Made by a program: the position numbers and the translations under genes | Part shown: piece by piece, positions 16,021-24,469 of the stretch | Numbering within the stretch: position 1 is the first letter of the stretch | Layout: every line of letters begins with the position of its first letter | Notes under the pieces: model-generated | What the model was told of the DNA's origin: nothing | The model's input: the letters and a program-made list of their open reading frames with translations, nothing else | Database searches by the model: none | Assembly: GCA_039588915.1 (NCBI GenBank) | Contig: JBDGYV010000009.1 | Coordinates: 1 to 64,000 of the forward strand | Source: CAMYLR01 sp039588915 | GTDB lineage: Bacteria; Gemmatimonadota; Gemmatimonadetes; JACCXV01; JAHWKZ01 | Reading direction: 5' to 3' | Length of the DNA stretch: 64,000 nucleotides

Positions 16021-17132
16021 GTGCTCGTTCCGCTCGCCTGCTGGAGCACCGCCATGGTCTGGGTCGCCGCAGCGTCCCACGTGTAGTGCTTGGCCCGCTC
16101 GATGGCCGCCAGTTCCAATCGCTGCCGTTCGCTTGGTTCTACGATCGCTCGGCTCATGGCAGCCGCTAGGCGCCGCACGTCGCCGTGCGGCACCGCCCAC
16201 CCGGTTTCGCCGGCCACAATCGTATCCCTCAAGCCCGGCGCGTCGCTGACGATGGCGATCGTCCCCACGCGTTGAGCCTCGAGGCTGGATATGCCCCACC
16301 CCTCCTTGGGGCTCGTATAGCAAAGCGCCCACGCGGATCTGAGGAACTCCCACTTGCGGTCTTCCGCGACCCAACCGACGAACTCGATTCGGTCTGAGCC
16401 GCTGGCCGCCGCGCGACGCTCGAGCTGCGATCGGTGGTCACCATCGCCGGCGATGACGAGTCTTGCGTCCGGATGGTCAAGGGACACGAGCGCGAAAGCC
16501 TCCAAGATCAGCTCGATCGCCTTGTAACGCTTCAATCTCCCCAGATACAGAAACAGGGGTGTCGGTGACTTCTCTTTACTGATCAGGTCATCGAAGGGCG
16601 CGTCGGAGATGCCATTGGGGATGACCGTGATCTGCTCTCGGCGCACTCCGCGCCGCGTCAACTCGTCTGCGGTAGAATCGGACACCGCGATAAAAGCTGA
16701 GTGCCGGTAGGCGCGCGAGATCGGTCGCTCGCCGAGCCAGACATAAGTCGCGAACGCTGGGTTCGTCTCATGGTAGGCAGTTCGGCCGAGAAGGTGATGA
16801 ACCAGCGCCACGACCGGCTTATCGGCGAACAGCGGTGACAGAAAAGGGATCTTGTTCAGGTCGTCGACGATTACATCATAGTCATTGTGACGGAGAACCC
16901 GTCGGTAGAAGCCCGGCACGACGTAGTTGAAAAGTCGGTATCGTTGTCCGCGCCTGAGGATATTGATCCCCTCCAGTTGCTCGTCGGACGGTGCGCCCGG
17001 ATGGGCCGCGCACAACAGATCCACGCGGTGACCCAACCGAGCGATCCGGCCAAAGACCTCACGCAAATGGAACTCCGCCCCACCAGCGAACGGGTGCGTC
17101 CAGTCCTGCCAGTTGATGACAAGAACGCGCAT
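16017..17132 (-). CDS. Glycosyltransferase family 4
   Basis: 371 residues. The N-terminal domain begins RVLVINWQDWTHPFAGGAEFH, a start common in GT4 enzymes of exopolysaccharide loci. The C-terminal domain has LFLYLGRLKRYKAIELILEA, ARLVIAGDGDHRSQLE and the donor-binding EGWGISSLEAQRVGTIAIV. The start ATG at 17132 overlaps the preceding stop by one base (TGATG), and the stop overlaps the GT2 start. It is cytoplasmic or membrane-peripheral. Donor and acceptor are unknown. Confidence 0.9.
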   Translation of the reverse strand: MRVLVINWQDWTHPFAGGAEFHLREVFGRIARLGHRVDLLCAAHPGAPSDEQLEGINILRRGQRYRLFNYVVPGFYRRVLRHNDYDVIVDDLNKIPFLSPLFADKPVVALVHHLLGRTAYHETNPAFATYVWLGERPISRAYRHSAFIAVSDSTADELTRRGVRREQITVIPNGISDAPFDDLISKEKSPTPLFLYLGRLKRYKAIELILEAFALVSLDHPDARLVIAGDGDHRSQLERRAAASGSDRIEFVGWVAEDRKWEFLRSAWALCYTSPKEGWGISSLEAQRVGTIAIVSDAPGLRDTIVAGETGWAVPHGDVRRLAAAMSRAIVEPSERQRLELAAIERAKHYTWDAAATQTMAVLQQASGTST

Positions 17133-17905
17133 CAAGGATTACTGGGCTTGCGAGCCACGATCCCTATTGTGTGTGCTAGGTAATGGGCGACACGTGGCGC
17201 CAACAAGCGATCTCGGACCTCGCGGCGGGCTCGCCGAAAAACCTTTGGTCCACGCGGTTCTAGGGGCAGCGATGCCATCGGCCGGGCCGCGTGGCGAAGT
17301 AACCGGTAGGCCAAGCTCGGCACCATCCAATCACCATAGGTCTCGATCACCTCGTAGCCGGCGCCCGATACCAACCGCTGGAGCTGACCGATCGTATATT
17401 CGGTTTCCCAGCCCGCGAACCATCGGTCAAAACGCAATGCCATTCGCTTGAGGAACGTCCATGGATGAAAGGTCTGTGGAACGTCGACCACCAGCAGGCC
17501 GCCCGGTTGGGTAACCCGCGAGTTTTCCGCCAGGAACGCGGTCGGGTTTCCAAAGTGTTCGAGCACGCCTTGATGGAATACGACATCGAAAGTCGCATCC
17601 GCAAACGGAAGATGCAGGGCATCGCCGCCAACGAGCCCTCGTCCCACTAAGCTCGGCGCCGACCGCGCCATGAGCGACCAGGCGGTCGGAGAGCTGTCGA
17701 GCGCAATCGCGAAGAGTCCTCTCTCGGACAGCCACGCAGTGTCGCGCCCCGTTCCGGCGCCTACTTCGAGTACTCGCTCTGCATCTGGCGGAAGCGCTCG
17801 CATGACCGCCTCGAGCACTCTCGGGCTAGATCGGTAGACCTGTTCGAGGTCGTCCTTCTCGGCCCAGAACCGGTCCCAGCGTGGGACGTCCGGCCTTTCG
17901 GTCAC
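17132..17905 (-). CDS. Class I SAM-dependent methyltransferase
   Basis: 257 residues. Motif I is VLEVGAGTGRDTAWLSERG near 45-63, followed by LPFADATFDVVFHQGVLEHF, the Methyltransf_11/25 signature, then NSRVTQPGGLLVVDVPQ. GTG at 17905 shares GTGA with the phosphoesterase stop. It precedes three glycosyltransferase genes with 1-4 base overlaps, so it is likely part of glycan assembly. It is not closely similar to the second methyltransferase of the cluster at 13105-13839 outside the SAM motifs. Confidence 0.87.
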   Translation of the reverse strand: MTERPDVPRWDRFWAEKDDLEQVYRSSPRVLEAVMRALPPDAERVLEVGAGTGRDTAWLSERGLFAIALDSSPTAWSLMARSAPSLVGRGLVGGDALHLPFADATFDVVFHQGVLEHFGNPTAFLAENSRVTQPGGLLVVDVPQTFHPWTFLKRMALRFDRWFAGWETEYTIGQLQRLVSGAGYEVIETYGDWMVPSLAYRLLRHAARPMASLPLEPRGPKVFRRARREVRDRLLAPRVAHYLAHTIGIVARKPSNP

Positions 17906-18681
17906 AGCCCCATCGCCAATCTGGCGGCCTCGAAACGCGGGAGCCCGCGGCGATCAATGGCGTCTTGCGCTGCTGCGATATCGTACTCGAGTCGGACCAT
18001 GTGCACCGTGTCCGAGCCCAGATCGAGCACCGCACAGGCTGCCCGAGGATCGCGGTCTCGTGGCTGGCCGACGGCGCCCGGGTTGATGATCGCCCGGCGG
18101 TATTGGTTCAAGGGTACCTCCCTCTCGTCCACGGCGGCTGCGTCCTCCGCATTGTCGACGTCGACTCGGCTGATTTCACCGTCAGCTGTTTGAGCGAACA
18201 CCGCCGGAACGTGCGTGTGCCCAACAAGCCCGTAGCGGGTCGCCAGGGCTTCGAACTCAACCACCGCGTCGGCTTCACCGTGGATGTACCTGTAACGACT
18301 GGGGTTGGCGAATCCGCTGTGACCTAAGGTGACTCCATCGAGGTCGATCGTTGGTGGCAACTCAGCCAACCAGACGAGCTCCGCCTCACCGAGCAGCTCG
18401 GCTTGACGTTCAACCGCTCGGCGCGCGTGTTCGTTGAACCGTCCTCTGAGCGATGGTTCGACGACCGCGTGATCGTGGTTCCCCCTGACCGTGCCCGCGC
18501 AGCGTTCGCGGATGATCCGAATGCAATCTTCAGGATCACCCCCATATCCGACCACATCGCCCAAGCAGTAGATGGCGTCTACGCCCGCATCATCGAGGTA
18601 CTGTACTGCCCGGGTCAGCGCCTGGAGATTCGCGTGGACGTCGGCGACAACACCGTAGCGGGCGGGCGTGTGTTCAGTCAT
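17902..18681 (-). CDS. Metallophosphoesterase, YfcE/MJ0936-like
   Basis: 259 residues of the calcineurin-like phosphoesterase superfamily. Metal-binding motifs are complete and in order: ADVHANL (D and H), CLGDVVGYG, GNHDHAVV and GHTHVPAVF. This YfcE-like group includes phosphodiesterases with broad in vitro substrate use, so the natural substrate cannot be named. It is preceded by a 33-base gap after nusB and overlaps the methyltransferase gene, making it the first gene of the envelope cluster or the last of the rib-nusB group. An extra loop (about 165-215, with NAEDAAAVDEREVP) is present before the C-terminus. Confidence 0.88.
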   Translation of the reverse strand: MTEHTPARYGVVADVHANLQALTRAVQYLDDAGVDAIYCLGDVVGYGGDPEDCIRIIRERCAGTVRGNHDHAVVEPSLRGRFNEHARRAVERQAELLGEAELVWLAELPPTIDLDGVTLGHSGFANPSRYRYIHGEADAVVEFEALATRYGLVGHTHVPAVFAQTADGEISRVDVDNAEDAAAVDEREVPLNQYRRAIINPGAVGQPRDRDPRAACAVLDLGSDTVHMVRLEYDIAAAQDAIDRRGLPRFEAARLAMGL

Positions 18682-18714
18682 GGTCTGGGGCTGACAGCCG
18701 CTGTGTGGGGCGGC

Positions 18715-19137
18715 TCAGGAGGGAATGATATCGAGCCGCCGGCCTGCAGCGTCGAGAACTCCGTTGACGAAGCGAGCCGAGTCCTTTCCGCCGTAACGAT
18801 CGGCCAACTGGATCGCCTCGTCGATCGTTACCTTGAATGGAACGTCGCTCATGTAACAGAACTCGACCAGCGCGAGCCGCAGTATGGATCGATCGATGAC
18901 CGACATCCTGGCGGGGTCCCAGTTCTCTGCTGCCTGATCGACCATCATGTCGATCTCATCCATGTTGTCCGAAAGCGCTGCCAAGATCTCTTCGGCGAAA
19001 GACCGGGTGCCGGAAGCGATCTTTCGCCGGCTAAAGAAGTCTTGTGCTTCATCCAAAAGCGACCGGGAGCGGCTCTGAATCTCCCATGCGTATAGAATCT
19101 GAAGCACCCACCGCCGTGCCTTGTGGCGACGCTTCAT
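18715..19137 (-). CDS. nusB: Transcription antitermination factor NusB
   Basis: 140 residues, the usual length. It begins MKRRHKARRWVLQILYAWE (typical R-x-AR--AlQ-LY) and has SVIDRSILRLALVEFCYMSDVPFK-type and INEAI-like (VTIDEAIQLADRYGG) blocks, then DSARFVNGVLDA. NusB binds boxA RNA with NusE (S10) in rRNA antitermination complexes. It overlaps ribH by 4 bases, a common ribH-nusB pairing across bacteria. Confidence 0.96.
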   Translation of the reverse strand: MKRRHKARRWVLQILYAWEIQSRSRSLLDEAQDFFSRRKIASGTRSFAEEILAALSDNMDEIDMMVDQAAENWDPARMSVIDRSILRLALVEFCYMSDVPFKVTIDEAIQLADRYGGKDSARFVNGVLDAAGRRLDIIPS

Positions 19138-19646
19138 CGGGCCTGGAATCCTCGCACGGCAGGTTCGGTCTCGGCCAGGTGCGTGTAGAGGGACAGTTGC
19201 GAGAGCACAGCGCGGGCAGCTTCTCCGCCCTTGTCGCCGCCCTGCCGGCCGGCACGTTGCTCCGCCTGCTCTCGAGTATCGGTCGTCAACACACCAAACC
19301 CGAGGGGAATGTTCAATTCGACCGCCAACCGCTGAAGTCCTTGAGCCGCAGCTTCAGCAATGATGTCGAAGTGCGGGGTCTCGCCGCGAATCACCGCACC
19401 AAGCGCGACAACGGCATCGATATCTGGCCGCAAGCCGACCACCTGGCGGCAGGCGGGGGCTAGCTCAAAAGCGCCAGCCACGTGGTGTTCCTCGATATCG
19501 GGTTCGACCACACCGGCGGCGAGCAGCGCTTCACGAGCACCAGCGGCCAGTTCGCTCGTGATCTGCTGGTTGAATTCCGCGACCACCAGCGCGACTCGCT
19601 TTCCCGTGGCATCGATCTCCGACTTGTGTGCGCCTCCAGTTACCAC
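19134..19646 (-). CDS. ribH: 6,7-dimethyl-8-ribityllumazine synthase
   Basis: 170 residues. Blocks VALVVAEFNQQITSELAAGA, HHVAGAFELAPACRQV and ALGAVIRGETPHFDIIAEAA, then PLGFGVLTTDTREQAEQRAG, cover the phosphate and substrate sites of lumazine synthase. It condenses the RibA pathway pyrimidine with dihydroxybutanone phosphate, the penultimate step of riboflavin synthesis. It lies 12 bases after ribBA and overlaps nusB. The C-terminus (after about residue 135) has a slightly extended helix with KGGEAARAVLSQLSLYTHL. Confidence 0.97.
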   Translation of the reverse strand: MVTGGAHKSEIDATGKRVALVVAEFNQQITSELAAGAREALLAAGVVEPDIEEHHVAGAFELAPACRQVVGLRPDIDAVVALGAVIRGETPHFDIIAEAAAQGLQRLAVELNIPLGFGVLTTDTREQAEQRAGRQGGDKGGEAARAVLSQLSLYTHLAETEPAVRGFQAR

Positions 19647-19658
19647 GTTACCACCCGC

Positions 19659-20870
19659 TCATTGTCGAAGGAGGTGCCCAAGCTTGTCGCGCTTGGTTTC
19701 GAGATAGCGCCGGTTGTAGGCGGTGGGTTCGATCTCGATCGGGACGTGCTCGGTAATCTTGAGTCCATAGCCCTCGATCGCCGCTCGCTTCCGCGGGTTG
19801 TTGGTCAGCAGTCGCAATGTGGTCAATCCGAGATCCACGAGGATTTGACACCCGATACCATAGTCGCGTGGATCGGGTCGAAAGCCGAGGTGTTCATTGG
19901 CCTCGACAGTGTCAAGACCCTCATCCTGAAGCATGTACGCCTTGAGCTTATTGACGAGCCCGATGCCCCGGCCCTCCTGGTGCATATACAAAACGACTCC
20001 CCGACCCTCCTGCTCGACTTGGAACAGCGCTTGATTGAGCTGGGGTCCGCAATCGCATCGCAGGCTGCCTAACACGTCGCCCGTAAAGCACGATGAATGG
20101 ACTCGCGTCAGGATGTCCCCCTTCCCCTTTACCTCGCCTTTGACCAGGGCCAAGTGGTGCTCGTCGTTGATCGTTGTGCCATAGAGGATCAACCGGAATT
20201 CCCCGAAGTGGGTAGGTAACGGAGTCTCGGCCACACGGACGATCATCTTTTCCTTGATCCGGCGGTACTTGATGAGGTCCTGGATGGTGATGATCCCGAG
20301 ATGGTGCTCGCGCGCGATCTCGAGAAGTCGCGGGAGGCGGGCCATCGTTCCATCATCGTCGACGACCTCGCAAAGCACCGCCACTGGACTTAAGCCAGCC
20401 AGTCTCACTAGATCGACCGCCGCCTCGGTGTGGCCAGCGCGTCGTAGAACGCCGCCGTTTTTGCCGCGTAACGGAAAAATGTGGCCGGGTCGAGCCAGAT
20501 CGCTCGGCTCGGTGGTTCGATCGACAAGTGCGCGGACCGTGGCGGCCCGATCGGCAGCACTGATTCCGGTGGTCACGCCGTGCTTCACGTCTACTGACAC
20601 GGTGAAGGCGGTTTCGTGAAGGGCCGTGTTGTCGGTGACCATGGGGTCGAGCCCCAGCTCGTCGGCACGGTTCACGGCGATGGGGGCACAGATGAGCCCT
20701 CGACCCTCCCGAGCCATGAAGTTGATCGTTTCCGCGGTCACCCGCTCAGCCGCCATGATGAAATCGCCTTCGTTTTCGCGATCTTCATCGTCTACGACGA
20801 CGAGAATCTCGCCACGGCGGATCGCTTCGAGGGCTTCCTCGATCGGGGTGAATGTCGCTGGCTGGATCAT
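19659..20870 (-). CDS. ribBA: Bifunctional 3,4-dihydroxy-2-butanone-4-phosphate synthase / GTP cyclohydrolase II
   Basis: 403 residues from ATG at 20870. The RibB domain (1 to about 200) has VVVDDEDRENEGDFIMAAE and GHIFPLRGKNGGVLRRAGHT. The RibA domain (about 205-403) has VHSSCFTGDVLGSLRCDCG (zinc cysteines), YMHQEGRGIGLVNKLKAY and LLTNNPRKRAAIEGYG. It supplies both riboflavin precursors. The ATG overlaps the original ribE stop as ATGA. Because of a frame lesion in ribE, the sequence as given reads continuously from ribE into ribBA as one 590-codon frame (19659-21431), so automatic annotation would report a fusion. Confidence 0.95.
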   Translation of the reverse strand: MIQPATFTPIEEALEAIRRGEILVVVDDEDRENEGDFIMAAERVTAETINFMAREGRGLICAPIAVNRADELGLDPMVTDNTALHETAFTVSVDVKHGVTTGISAADRAATVRALVDRTTEPSDLARPGHIFPLRGKNGGVLRRAGHTEAAVDLVRLAGLSPVAVLCEVVDDDGTMARLPRLLEIAREHHLGIITIQDLIKYRRIKEKMIVRVAETPLPTHFGEFRLILYGTTINDEHHLALVKGEVKGKGDILTRVHSSCFTGDVLGSLRCDCGPQLNQALFQVEQEGRGVVLYMHQEGRGIGLVNKLKAYMLQDEGLDTVEANEHLGFRPDPRDYGIGCQILVDLGLTTLRLLTNNPRKRAAIEGYGLKITEHVPIEIEPTAYNRRYLETKRDKLGHLLRQ

Positions 20871-21431
20871 TCGCGAGCCTCCATGAGGCGCTGAACGTAA
20901 CGGGCCACCAGATCGTAAGAGATCCTCGAAAGTCGTCGCCAACCAGGTGTGCGGAACGATCGATAGTCGAACGCCGGTGTCGGTTGCCGACAGAACCGTC
21001 AGGCTCACTCCGTTCACCGCGATCGAGCCGCGATCGGCGACCAACACCCGCCCGGATTCTGGCAACAATATAGAAATGTACCGGTTCTCCTCGCGCCGTT
21101 CAATCGAATCCACTGTTCCGACATCGTCGACGTGGCCTTGAACGAGATGTCCCCCGAGGTGGTCACCCACGACCAGCGAGCGCTCGAGATTGACGCGTCG
21201 CCCGGGTTCGTAGTGACCGATGATCGTGAGTGCGATCGTCTCGCGAACGGCCTCGACACGAAACACTTCGTTCGAGTGCCCGACTACCGTCAGGCACACA
21301 CCGTCGACCGCCACCGATTCACCAGTCTCGAGATCGCCTGCCCAGTCAGCCGAAATCTCGATGGTTCGGCCCTCACCCAACGGTTCGATAGCGTTTACTA
21401 TCCCGATCGTTTCGATGATGCCGGTAAACAC
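20867..21431 (-). CDS. ribE: Riboflavin synthase (RibE) with a frame-changing lesion near its 3' end
   Basis: The start MFTGIIETIGIV and both lumazine-binding repeats are present (ESVAVDGVCLTVV; then GSIAVNGVSLTVL and SIVPHTWLATTFEDL). After FEDL, at about 20918, the frame changes. The expected C-terminus YDLVARYVQRLMEARE followed by TGA (20869-20867) is intact but in the +1 frame. Family members carry about nine residues of the type RPGDRVNLE here, so the best explanation is a deletion of about 26 bases, biological or from assembly. Without correction, translation continues into ribBA. Riboflavin synthase dismutates lumazine to riboflavin, and no other copy is in the window. Confidence 0.85.
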
Positions 21432-21446
21432 TCGACCCCGGTCGGC

Positions 21447-22595
21447 TCAGCCGTCCGAAACGGTCTCGACGAGTCCGGTCACGGCTGCGTCGCGACCGTG
21501 TAATTGCCACTCTGGTTTGTCGAGCCGGAACCCGTTACGAGGCGCATCGGATAGAAGCAGTGGGAGGGCGCCCTTGGAAGCGACCCAATCGGGCGCGAGA
21601 AACATCGTCCAACGATCCACGAGGCCGGCGGCGACGAATGCGGTCGCGAGCGTCGGACCGGGTTCGACGAGGACTCCGGCCACCGCACGAGCAGCCAGTG
21701 TGTCAGAAACAGCCTGCAGGTCAACGCCCTCGTCGGAGCCCGCGATCGGGATGACATCGACGCCCCGTTCGATCAAAGCCCTGCGTCGCGTCGCATCGGC
21801 CGATTGGGAGCAGAAGATCCACACCGGTTGTGCTGCAGCTGACTTCACGAGGTTCGAATCGGGTGGCGTCCTCAGCCCGGAGTCCAGGACGATCCGGATC
21901 GGTTGAACCTCCGGCCATTCGATATCACGATTGGTGTGCCCCGGGGGTGGCCATTCGCGCACCGTCAGCAGGGGATCATCGTCCAACACGGTGCCCGCAC
22001 CGACCATGACCGCCGGAGTGAGACGTCGCAAGCGGTGGACTTCCGTTTGTGCCGCCTTGCCGGTAATCCAGCGATTGCCTTCGCGACCGGTCGTCACTCG
22101 ACCATTGAGCGTCTGCGCGGTTTTCATGTGAAAGAACGGGCGGCTTGTGTGCACGAAGTGCAACCACGCCTCGTTGAGCCGCTCCGCTTCGGCGACGAGG
22201 ATACCGCCTGTGACGGCAATCCCGGCGGCTTCGAGGGCTCGTTCCCCCCCAGCACCCGTGGCAGGGTCTCGGGCCCCGTAGAACACGCTGCCGATGCCGG
22301 CGCTGGAGAGGGCGTCTGTACAAGCCGGCGTGCGTCCCTGCGCAGCGCACGGCTCGAGACTGACGATGGCGATGGCGCCTCGAATGTCGTGCGCCGCCTT
22401 TCGTGACGCCTCGAGCGCTGCGACCTCGGCGTGAGGTCCGCCAGCCTGGGCGTGATATCCTTCACCGAGCACGCGACCATCGGGATCGACCAGGACGCAC
22501 CCAACCATCGGGTTGGGCGCGGTCTTTCCGCCACCGCGCTCGGCGAGAGCGAGTGCTCTGCGCATCAGTTCTTCGATGCGGTTGCGCTTCAACAC
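21447..22595 (-). CDS. ribD: Bifunctional pyrimidine deaminase/reductase RibD
   Basis: 382 residues. The zinc deaminase domain (1 to about 145) has NPMVGCVLVDPDGRVLGEG, GGPHAEVAAL (HAE) and SLEPCAAQGRTPACTDAL (PC-x8-C). The reductase domain (about 150-382) begins KTAQTLNGRVTTGREGNRWI and has IVLDSGLRTPPDSNLV and LVEPGPTLATAFV. It performs the second and third steps after GTP cyclohydrolase II. It lies 15 bases before ribE and 6 bases after the outer-membrane protein gene. I see no FMN riboswitch upstream; there is no room for one. Confidence 0.96.
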   Translation of the reverse strand: MLKRNRIEELMRRALALAERGGGKTAPNPMVGCVLVDPDGRVLGEGYHAQAGGPHAEVAALEASRKAAHDIRGAIAIVSLEPCAAQGRTPACTDALSSAGIGSVFYGARDPATGAGGERALEAAGIAVTGGILVAEAERLNEAWLHFVHTSRPFFHMKTAQTLNGRVTTGREGNRWITGKAAQTEVHRLRRLTPAVMVGAGTVLDDDPLLTVREWPPPGHTNRDIEWPEVQPIRIVLDSGLRTPPDSNLVKSAAAQPVWIFCSQSADATRRRALIERGVDVIPIAGSDEGVDLQAVSDTLAARAVAGVLVEPGPTLATAFVAAGLVDRWTMFLAPDWVASKGALPLLLSDAPRNGFRLDKPEWQLHGRDAAVTGLVETVSDG

Positions 22596-22601
22596 GATCG
22601 C

Positions 22602-23432
22602 CTACGTTCCACCAAGTCGAGCGCCGATCGCCCCAAACCAGCCGCCATCGTACCGACCGACCTCGATGGCGAAGCCGAGCAGCGCTAACCCCAGCTCCAA
22701 ACCACCATAGACCTTCCCGTGGGTGCTGGATGTTTCAATATCACCCCTTATCTCCACGCCTCCGGTCGAACTCCCGAGCGGAATGCGGTAGTCCGCCTTG
22801 ATCTCTGTTCGATCGACGCCCACGCCCGCATATGGGGTGAACAGCACGAGCCCCTTTGAAACGTCGAGACGAAAAGAGAGTGAGTTGACGTCGGCGTTGT
22901 ACGACACCACGTCGGAATCGAACTCTTCAAAATCGAGTCCCGTTACCCACGACCGAAAAACAGAAGCGGTAATAGCCGGCATGGCGATCGACTCGTCCAG
23001 GATGCTGACGCGTCCACCGAGCGCGAGCAGACCGACGCTGCCCTCAAGATCCCCGGTTCCGGTGAGTATTCCGGCGCGGCCCATAACGTCGACCGATCCA
23101 GAACCTGGGCCCCACAGCCCAACGGCACCGTTGAGCATGCCCATCGGCACGTGGAAGTCGACGTCTCCGGTTGAGCGGCGCGGGTCAAGTATGCCGACGT
23201 TGGTTAAACCCAACGCCGCTCCGATCCGAAACCCGCCGAGGCCCCCGGTCGTGGGTGCCGGTCCCGTGAGCGGGCTACCACCGGCGAGCGCTTGCCCAAG
23301 ACCACGGGACGCGTCTTCGATCGCGGCACGCACCCGGAGCTCGGAGACCGTTTGCCCGTCAGCCGGGGTAGTTGCACCGCAAGCCCAGGTGACGAGAACG
23401 ACGGTAACGATGTTTCTGGGGGTCAGACCCAC
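22602..23432 (-). CDS. Putative outer-membrane beta-barrel protein of unknown function
   Basis: 276 residues from GTG at 23432, preceded by GGGGAAGAC; it overlaps the end of purM by 10 bases. Residues 5-22 (PRNIVTVVLVTWACGA) look like a signal peptide with cleavage near GATTPADGQ. The mature part is rich in glycine and alternating hydrophobic residues (FRIGAALGLTNVGIL, GRAGILTGTGDLEGSVGL, LVLFTPYAGVGVDRTEIKA, GGLELGLALLGFAIEVGRY), as in outer-membrane barrels, and ends with GAIGARLGGT. I do not recognise the family. The frame upstream of 23432 is a shadow of purM. Its place between purM and ribD gives no clue to function. Confidence 0.75.
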   Translation of the reverse strand: MGLTPRNIVTVVLVTWACGATTPADGQTVSELRVRAAIEDASRGLGQALAGGSPLTGPAPTTGGLGGFRIGAALGLTNVGILDPRRSTGDVDFHVPMGMLNGAVGLWGPGSGSVDVMGRAGILTGTGDLEGSVGLLALGGRVSILDESIAMPAITASVFRSWVTGLDFEEFDSDVVSYNADVNSLSFRLDVSKGLVLFTPYAGVGVDRTEIKADYRIPLGSSTGGVEIRGDIETSSTHGKVYGGLELGLALLGFAIEVGRYDGGWFGAIGARLGGT

Positions 23433-24469
23433 TGCAGGTCTTCCCCGGCAACAACCTCGCCGATCTTGAGCGCGGGCTCGCCGGACGCCTGGCACTGCTT
23501 GGCGATCTCGCTGGCGCGCTCGGCGGCCACTATCAAACAAAACCCGATCCCCATGTTGAAAACCCGGTACATCTCATCGCTGGTAACGCTTCCAACGGTC
23601 GCGAGGTAGTCGAACAATGGGCCAGGTGTCCACGCGGAGCGGTCGATAACCGCGCTCAATCCGGGTGGTAATGCCCGCGCAAGATTAGCGGAAAACCCGC
23701 CGCCCGTGATGTGGGCGGCGGCGTGCAACTCTTCGTCTCGCAGTAACGGTTCGACCGCTCGCAGATACGATCGGTGAACCGCCAAAAGCTCATCGGCCCA
23801 GCTCGTCTCAGCCCAGGGCACCGCGTCCTCCGGTCGTTGGCCAGCGATGTCGAAAACGATTCGCCGCGCCAGCGAATAGCCATTGGTGTGAAGACCACTC
23901 GAGCCCAAACCGAGAATCACGTCTCCGACCCGCACCCGGTTCTCGGAAGCTCCCCATCGCGCGATCATCGAACCGACCGCGAAACCGGCGAGATCGTACT
24001 TGCCTGCTGAGTACAGATCCGGCATCTCTGCGGTTTCTCCCCCGAGGAGCGGGATCGCGTTGGCCGCACACGCACGCGCGAATCCGGTCACAATCGATAA
24101 CACGACCTCAGACTCGAGTTTTCCGGTGGCGATATAGTCCAGAAAGAACAGGGGTCTCGCGCCGGCTGCCAAAAGATCGTCGACGCAGTGGTTAACCAAG
24201 TCCTCGCCGACGGTGTCGTGCCGATTGGCGAGCTGAGCGACCAGTACCTTTGTCCCGACGCCATCAGCGGATGCGACCAACACCGACCCGGTGTTGGGGA
24301 CCGAAGCGAGATCGTAGCCACCGGCGAAGCCGCCGATCTCGGTGACGACCCGATCATCGAGAGTCGGCTCGACGATCTCCCTGAGGCGTCGCTTGATGTG
24401 GTCTGCGGTGGCCAAGTCGACCCCGGCTTCCCGGTAGCTGGGCGCCGCGTCGGTCGAGGTCTCAGGCAT
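23423..24469 (-). CDS. purM: Phosphoribosylformylglycinamidine cyclo-ligase
   Basis: 348 residues, the standard AIR synthetase length. Blocks are YREAGVDLATADHIKRRL at the start, LVASADGVGTKVLVAQ, CVDDLLAAGARPLFFLDYIA, LLGGETAEMPDLY, and ITGGGFSANLARALPPG. It closes the imidazole ring in purine synthesis using ATP. The ATG at 24469 overlaps the kinase stop by 8 bases; a frame extending to 24529 is not supported. It is separate from purC-S-Q-L-F on the other strand 30 kb away. No purN, purD or purH is in the window. Confidence 0.96.
   Translation of the reverse strand: MPETSTDAAPSYREAGVDLATADHIKRRLREIVEPTLDDRVVTEIGGFAGGYDLASVPNTGSVLVASADGVGTKVLVAQLANRHDTVGEDLVNHCVDDLLAAGARPLFFLDYIATGKLESEVVLSIVTGFARACAANAIPLLGGETAEMPDLYSAGKYDLAGFAVGSMIARWGASENRVRVGDVILGLGSSGLHTNGYSLARRIVFDIAGQRPEDAVPWAETSWADELLAVHRSYLRAVEPLLRDEELHAAAHITGGGFSANLARALPPGLSAVIDRSAWTPGPLFDYLATVGSVTSDEMYRVFNMGIGFCLIVAAERASEIAKQCQASGEPALKIGEVVAGEDLQWV

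Noticed and set aside
20905..20930. Programmed ribosomal frameshift as explanation of the ribE frame change
   Set aside because: A shift alone would still leave about nine conserved residues missing, and no classical slippery site or stop codon is placed for it; deletion or assembly error fits better.
22596..22601. FMN riboswitch before the riboflavin genes
   Set aside because: Only 6 bases separate ribD from the preceding gene, and no conserved RFN-type sequence was seen.
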